64,000 nucleotides of DNA, from the NCBI GenBank assembly GCA_030526485.1, contig JAUNCS010000001.1:62001-126000 (forward strand), given 5' to 3'. This stretch comes from Erysipelotrichaceae bacterium. GTDB lineage: Bacteria; Bacillota_I; Bacilli_A; Erysipelotrichales; Erysipelotrichaceae. Position 1 is the first letter of the stretch, and each line of letters starts with the position of its first letter. The notes below the pieces were generated by a model. The model had not been told where the DNA came from and did no database searches. It was given only the letters and a program-made list of their open reading frames with translations. A program made the position numbers and the translations under genes. Positions 60,217 to 64,000 of this stretch are shown here, in pieces.

Positions 60217-61971
60217 ATGACATTAACAGACGTTATTAAGTTATTGGGTGGTGTAGCCCTATTCTTATTCGGTATGACTTTAATGGGCGATAGCCTGAAG
60301 AAAGTTGCCGGAAGCAAACTGGAATTATTTCTATATAAGTTAACAGGAAATACAGTAAAAGGTATCTTACTAGGTACTGGTGTTACTGCGGTAATCCAAT
60401 CATCAAGTGCTACTTCAGCAATGGTTGTTGGTTTCGTTAACTCAGGCATGATGAAAGTTAAACAGGCCATTGGTATTATCATGGGTGCCATCATTGGTAC
60501 CAGTATCACTGGTTGGGTAATTTCACTTTCATACATTGGCAATGGTTCTAAGGGCATCTTTGAATTATTATCTACAAGCTCTTTGGCTTCAATGGTTGGT
60601 GTTATTGGTATCTTACTGATAATGACTTCAAAGAAGCGCAAATATAGAAATATCGGTGAAATCCTAATGGGCTTTGCGGTATTGATGGTGGGTATGGAAC
60701 AGATGTCTGGTTCGGTATCTGGTTTAAGAAATGATCCAAACTTCCTGGCTTTATTTACTTCATTCAATAATCCATTATTAGGTATTCTGGCTGGTGCAGG
60801 CTTTACTGCAATTATCCAATCTGCTTCAGCTGCTGTTGGTATTATCCAGGCTCTATCTACTACTGGTGTTATCAGCTTAAGCATGTCGATTCCAATTCTG
60901 ATTGGTATTGCGATTGGTGCTTCAGTTCCGGTTATTATTTCTTCAATTGGCGCAAATGCGGCAGCTAAAAAGTCTGCATTGTCATATCTGATTGTCGATG
61001 TTTTAGGTGGTACAATCGTATCAGTTCTGTTCTATGGAGGCTACATGATCTTCAAGTTCAGTTTTGCAGCTATGATTCTAAACCCTGTATCTTTAGCTTT
61101 AGTTAATACGATCATCAGAGTTATCATGGTTGTCTGCTTGGCTCCATTTATTGGCTTCCTTGAAAAGATTGTCAACTTCTTTGTTAAGGAAAACAATGAA
61201 GACGATGCTGAACTTGCTGAAGTTAAGAAACTTGAAGAAAGATTCCTTGCTTATCCGCCTTTGGCTATTGAAAACGTCTCTAATGCCGTTAATGCCATGG
61301 CCAGCAAGATGCTTAATATTCTATTTGAATCAATCGATATGATTGGCGCTTATGATGATAATAAGTTTGAAGAAATCTCTAAGATGGAAGAGATTATTGA
61401 TGAATATGAAGATAAGATTAACTTCTATTTAACTAAACTGTCTAAGAGGAGTTTGAGTGGCTATCAGTCAAGAACTGTTGGCCGTTACTTAAGAAGTATC
61501 TCTGATATTGAAAGAATTTCTGACCATGCACTAAATATTGCGCAATGTGCTGGCAAGATTAAAGAAGACAATATCGAATTTACTGACCAGAGTAAGAAAG
61601 AACTTAATATTCTATTAAGTGCAATTAAAGAAGTAAGTACTCATACTGTTGATAGCTTTACTGCTAACAGTGTTGAACTGTCATATGAAGTTGAACCACT
61701 TGAAGAAGTTATTGATAGAATCTGTGATCATATGAAAGAAAGTCATATTGAAAGATTACAGAAGGGTGAATGTAATATTAAGAGTGGTTATATCTACAAC
61801 GACTTATTAACTAATTTTGAGAGAGTATCAGACCATTGCAGTAATATCGCTATTTCAACAATCGGTTTATACCAGAAGGAATTAGATGCTCATACATATG
61901 AAATTGAAGTTGCCAAGGAAGACAAGTTCAAGGAATATGTAAAGAAATATACAGAAATGTACAAAATCTAA
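60217..61971 (+). CDS. Na/Pi cotransporter (NptA/YjbB type) with PhoU-like domain
   Basis: 584 residues. Two repeats of the transporter core: QSSSATSAMVVGFVNSG (about 64-80) and QSASAAVGIIQALSTTG (about 205-221), each the QSS motif between membrane segments, with about 9 segments overall. The C-terminal part (about 340-560) is helical and PhoU-like (ISDIERISDHALNIAQ and FERVSDHCSNIAIS are the repeated PhoU signatures). It imports phosphate with sodium and the PhoU part probably gates it. The start ATG 60217 has GGGA upstream. A terminator follows directly. Confidence 0.92.
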   Translation: MTLTDVIKLLGGVALFLFGMTLMGDSLKKVAGSKLELFLYKLTGNTVKGILLGTGVTAVIQSSSATSAMVVGFVNSGMMKVKQAIGIIMGAIIGTSITGWVISLSYIGNGSKGIFELLSTSSLASMVGVIGILLIMTSKKRKYRNIGEILMGFAVLMVGMEQMSGSVSGLRNDPNFLALFTSFNNPLLGILAGAGFTAIIQSASAAVGIIQALSTTGVISLSMSIPILIGIAIGASVPVIISSIGANAAAKKSALSYLIVDVLGGTIVSVLFYGGYMIFKFSFAAMILNPVSLALVNTIIRVIMVVCLAPFIGFLEKIVNFFVKENNEDDAELAEVKKLEERFLAYPPLAIENVSNAVNAMASKMLNILFESIDMIGAYDDNKFEEISKMEEIIDEYEDKINFYLTKLSKRSLSGYQSRTVGRYLRSISDIERISDHALNIAQCAGKIKEDNIEFTDQSKKELNILLSAIKEVSTHTVDSFTANSVELSYEVEPLEEVIDRICDHMKESHIERLQKGECNIKSGYIYNDLLTNFERVSDHCSNIAISTIGLYQKELDAHTYEIEVAKEDKFKEYVKKYTEMYKI

Positions 61972-62000
61972 GATGTTGGGTAACCAACATCTTTAATCTA
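61972..62000 (+). terminator. Rho-independent terminator after the Na/Pi gene
   Basis: GATGTTGG (61972-61979), loop GTAA, CCAACATC (61984-61991), then TTTAAT. It begins at the base after the stop codon. Confidence 0.8.
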
Positions 62001-62117
62001 ATTGGAGATTAACTATTAGAAATCAATAGTAAATTACCAAAATGTTTTAAAACACTATTAAAAGAATCATTGTTTCATGATTTTTTGAAATAGATAAATG
62101 ATATGGATAAACGAGGA
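62001..62117. other. Hairpin-rich gap at the 3' side of the transposase
   Basis: Contains ACTATT/AATAGT around 62011-62029, the perfect palindrome TGTTTTAAAACA (62043-62054), and AATCAT/ATGATT with a T run (62065-62088), which looks like a terminator. The right end of the IS110 element is probably in this stretch, but its exact border cannot be seen. The IS family lacks terminal inverted repeats, so the palindromes need not mark it. Confidence 0.3.
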
Positions 62118-63293
62118 TTAACTCATTTTGCTTATATCAAAATCCACATTGTTCTTTTCAAGGCTAAAGATAATGCGAATTAAGCGTTTTGCCACATGAC
62201 TTAATGCTACTCTATGAGCTTTGCCTGAGTTTCTTTTGCTTAAGTAATACTCATAAAGAACAGGATTATGGATTAGCGATGTTCCAGCTACATTCATAAT
62301 GTATTGCCTTAAATAAGATGAACCGTGTTTCACCATATGTCCAGTAGAATCACTTTCACCAGATTGATATCTGCTGCAGTCAAGTCCAGCGAAAGCTACA
62401 AGCTGATCAGCGTTATTGAATTTCGAGATGCTACCTATTTCAGAATAAATACCTGCAGCACTAATTAAACTTATTCCTGGAATTGAATCGATATGACTGT
62501 TCATGGTTTTGTATTCATCCGAGATTTTTGACTCGATGTCTTTAATCTTGGAATCTAGTTCTTTGAATAAATCAAGATACATATTTAACTCATATGTAAG
62601 TATTGGGTCTTCATTTCCGACAGTGTTCTTAGCCAATTCCTTTAACGCAAGAAATTTAGCGTAAGAGATTGTACTTCTGAGCTTAGAAGACATCTTTGAA
62701 TATGACTCTCTTGTCATTCTTGAAATCTTTGAAGGAGTACCATAATTCTCAAGAAGATATATGGCTGTCACTGATTTAAGACTTTTATTAAAGAATGGTT
62801 TAAATTCTGGGAATATCAAATCCAATACATTAGTAATCTTTACCAGATACAGAGATCTTTGTTTTATGAGTGTGTCTCTGCTTCTGCATAAAGACTTAAG
62901 ATTTCTTAAATGATAAGATTTAATGGGATAGGGCTTATAGCTAACCGTACATAAAAAAGATGCGATTAATCTTGCGTCTATCTTATCAGTCTTTGTTCTT
63001 CTCAGTGTGGTAGCTTTTGAAAAACGACTAATAAGGATTGGGTTGAATTCCATAAAAGAGTATCCATTCTTTTCAAGGAATATCTTGATATTAGAACCAT
63101 AATGTCCGGTAGCTTCTAGTCCTATCCTTTTTTCTTGATTAGGATCTAGATTATTAAGGGCATTAAGGAGCGTGTTGAAGCCGTTTGAATCATTGGTGAA
63201 TGAGAAGCTATCCTTGATTACTTCTCCATTTTGATCCATTATGAAACAATCGTGCTTATACTTGGCTAAATCCAAGCCAATAAAATAGGTCAT
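62118..63293 (-). CDS. IS110-family transposase
   Basis: 391 residues, intact. N-terminal RuvC-like DEDD catalytic domain: GLDLAKYKHD (D8), IGLEATGHYG (E60), and TLRRTKTDKIDARLIASFL (D103, D106). A coiled-coil middle (about 205-250) leads to the C-terminal domain: IDSIPGISLISAAGIYSEIG, FAGLDCSRYQSGES with the serine-containing motif, and KHGSSYLRQYIMN. This is the IS110 (DEDD plus serine) type, which works with a bridge RNA rather than terminal inverted repeats. AGGAGG lies seven bases before ATG 63293. The frame has no interruption, so the element may be active. Confidence 0.96.
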   Translation of the reverse strand: MTYFIGLDLAKYKHDCFIMDQNGEVIKDSFSFTNDSNGFNTLLNALNNLDPNQEKRIGLEATGHYGSNIKIFLEKNGYSFMEFNPILISRFSKATTLRRTKTDKIDARLIASFLCTVSYKPYPIKSYHLRNLKSLCRSRDTLIKQRSLYLVKITNVLDLIFPEFKPFFNKSLKSVTAIYLLENYGTPSKISRMTRESYSKMSSKLRSTISYAKFLALKELAKNTVGNEDPILTYELNMYLDLFKELDSKIKDIESKISDEYKTMNSHIDSIPGISLISAAGIYSEIGSISKFNNADQLVAFAGLDCSRYQSGESDSTGHMVKHGSSYLRQYIMNVAGTSLIHNPVLYEYYLSKRNSGKAHRVALSHVAKRLIRIIFSLEKNNVDFDISKMS

Positions 63294-63561
63294 AATGACA
63301 CCTCCTATAAATTATGTGTAACTGGGTAGGCCACTAGTCTTTAAGAAGTATTCTCGTGCTTGATAAAACGTACATATTATTGATATGTCGTTAATTAACT
63401 TAATCAACTCTGGCTATAAAAAAAGACTGTGGTAGGACTCTCCAATAATCAGTACAAAACATTGTCTGAATCAATATAACAACAAATCCACAGTACACAT
63501 TTTAAGCATATCAAGTTTGGCCGACTGATAGCTTAAATATAACGATCGGCCTAGAAAGAAA
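63294..63561 (-). ncRNA. Candidate bridge-RNA region of the IS110 element
   Basis: About 270 non-coding bases upstream of the transposase, where IS110 elements carry the bridge RNA. Inverted repeats suggest structure: ACTGTGG (63426-63432) with CCACAGT (63488-63494), enclosing 55 bases, GGCCGA (63519-63524) with TCGGCC (63546-63551), and ACATAT with ATATGT near 63372-63387. Loop sequences could be target- and donor-binding guides. Whether an RNA is made, and its ends, cannot be seen from sequence. Confidence 0.45.
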
Positions 63562-63589
63562 ATTATCTAATTAGACCTAATTAGATAAT
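63562..63589. repeat. 13-bp perfect inverted repeat beside the IS110 element
   Basis: ATTATCTAATTAG (63562-63574), two bases, then CTAATTAGATAAT (63577-63589). It overlaps the first bases of the truncated regulator. It could be the insertion target or a relic operator or terminator. Confidence 0.75.
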
Positions 63590-64000
63590 ACGAGAAGAAT
63601 ATGGTTTTCATATCGATTCTAAAAAAGGTCTAGGATATAGGCTGTGTATTGATGATAAAGAAACATTTGAACAGTGGTATACGTCTTCATCAGGAAGTAT
63701 TGATGATAGCGAAGTAAGCATAAGGCAAAAGAATATATTTTATAAACTCCTGGTTAACGACGATTATATAAACATCTATGATATTGCTGATGAATTCAAT
63801 ATTTCAGCTTCTTTAGCCAGAAAAGATATAAAGGCCTTAGAACCATTAGTGGAAAAATATGATTTGTGTCTAAAACACTCATATTCACACGGATATTTAA
63901 TTGTTGGGGAAGAAAACAATATTAGAAATGCTATTTCTAAAGAAATATCCACTGTAAATCCAGATTATTTAGATTTGTATTCAGGAAGACATAATACCGA
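63585..64000 (+). pseudogene. 5'-truncated PRD/BglG-type transcription regulator
   Basis: One open frame from after an in-frame TAG (63582-63584) to the window end, about 138 codons. EEYGFHIDSKKGLGYRL is the end of a first winged-helix domain (Mga/BglG/MtlR-type HTH_11), and YINIYDIADEFNISASLARK near residue 70 is a second helix-turn-helix, followed by YSHGYLIVGEENNIRNAI, where such regulators lead to PRD domains. The expected first helix-turn-helix and start are missing, and no ATG, GTG or TTG with a Shine-Dalgarno occurs in the visible part, so it appears to be a remnant cut at the element border. The missing 5' part is not found on the other side of the IS. Confidence 0.7.

Noticed and set aside
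60201-60884. 227-codon minus-strand open frame rich in Pro and Ile
   Set aside because: Antisense of the well-supported Na/Pi transporter; composition is that of a shadow frame.
1-64000. CRISPR array, tRNA or rRNA genes, prophage genes
   Set aside because: No repeat-spacer pattern, no cloverleaf or rRNA sequence recognised, no phage structural genes.

Overview
The window is AT-rich DNA with compact, mostly Shine-Dalgarno-led genes and short intergenic gaps. The protein set (LCP ligase, TupA-like ATP-grasp, YfhO, PduL without a microcompartment, IS110) suggests a low-GC Bacillota. An Erysipelotrichia-like gut commensal is plausible, but no ribosomal or other phylogenetic marker is present, so the genus is not supported. 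About 59 kb of the 64 kb is one very large cell-surface glycopolymer locus; the last 5 kb holds household genes, an IS110 element and a broken regulator.

Layout. (A) 1-1006, minus: 3'-truncated sugar aminotransferase. (B) 1157-4037: O-antigen polymerase/ligase-like protein and an LtaS-like membrane protein that has lost its metal ligands. (C) 4085-15415: two paralogous Wzy-like proteins flanking a flippase, a GT2, two paralogous GT-C proteins flanking a dolichol-phosphate-mannose-synthase-like GT2, and RffA (dTDP-Fuc4N synthesis). (D) 15552-36294: WbpM/PglF-like dehydratase, PglE-like aminotransferase and PglC-like phosphoglycosyl transferase, which would start a repeat unit on undecaprenyl phosphate with a bacillosamine-type sugar; then an ATP-grasp/HAD fusion, four GT4 enzymes, TupA-like ATP-grasp, DUF362 protein, a second flippase, GT-C-like protein, acyltransferase, RmlA, YfhO and RmlB. 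(E) 36349-39388: two GT2 and one GT4. (F/G) a GT-C protein (minus) divergent from a GtrB-type undecaprenyl-phosphate glycosyltransferase, then an MBOAT/SGNH acylation pair, a small anchored protein and an LCP ligase with PASTA-like repeats (to 48162). (H-J) 48233-59147: acyltransferase, GT2, MBOAT/DHHW pair, third flippase, a protein of unknown family, a third MBOAT/SGNH pair and a diacylglycerol-kinase-like lipid kinase. (K) 59206-61971: PduL, thioredoxin, Na/Pi cotransporter. (L) 62118-63293: IS110 transposase with a structured non-coding upstream end. (M) 63585-64000: 5'-truncated PRD/BglG-type regulator.

How it works together (inference from families): RmlA/RmlB make dTDP-4-keto-6-deoxyglucose, which RffA and perhaps the first aminotransferase convert to amino sugars. 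The WbpM-like and PglE-like enzymes make a UDP-amino sugar that the PglC-like enzyme loads on the lipid carrier. GT4/GT2 enzymes extend the unit, flippases export it, Wzy-like proteins polymerise it, GT-C/GtrB/YfhO proteins add side sugars outside the membrane, MBOAT and acyltransferase-3 proteins acylate it, and the LCP protein could attach it to peptidoglycan. Three flippases and three Wzy-like proteins suggest more than one polymer. No Wzz-type chain-length regulator, tyrosine kinase or ABC exporter is seen.

One recurring regulatory theme is visible: several units end in a hairpin terminator overlapping or touching the stop codon. Five starts have a TATAAT-like hexamer only 6-8 nt upstream and no Shine-Dalgarno, which suggests leaderless transcripts. 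Genes from about 19.4 to 29.6 kb prefer CAA and AAA over CAG and AAG, unlike the flanks, and may be a separately acquired core.
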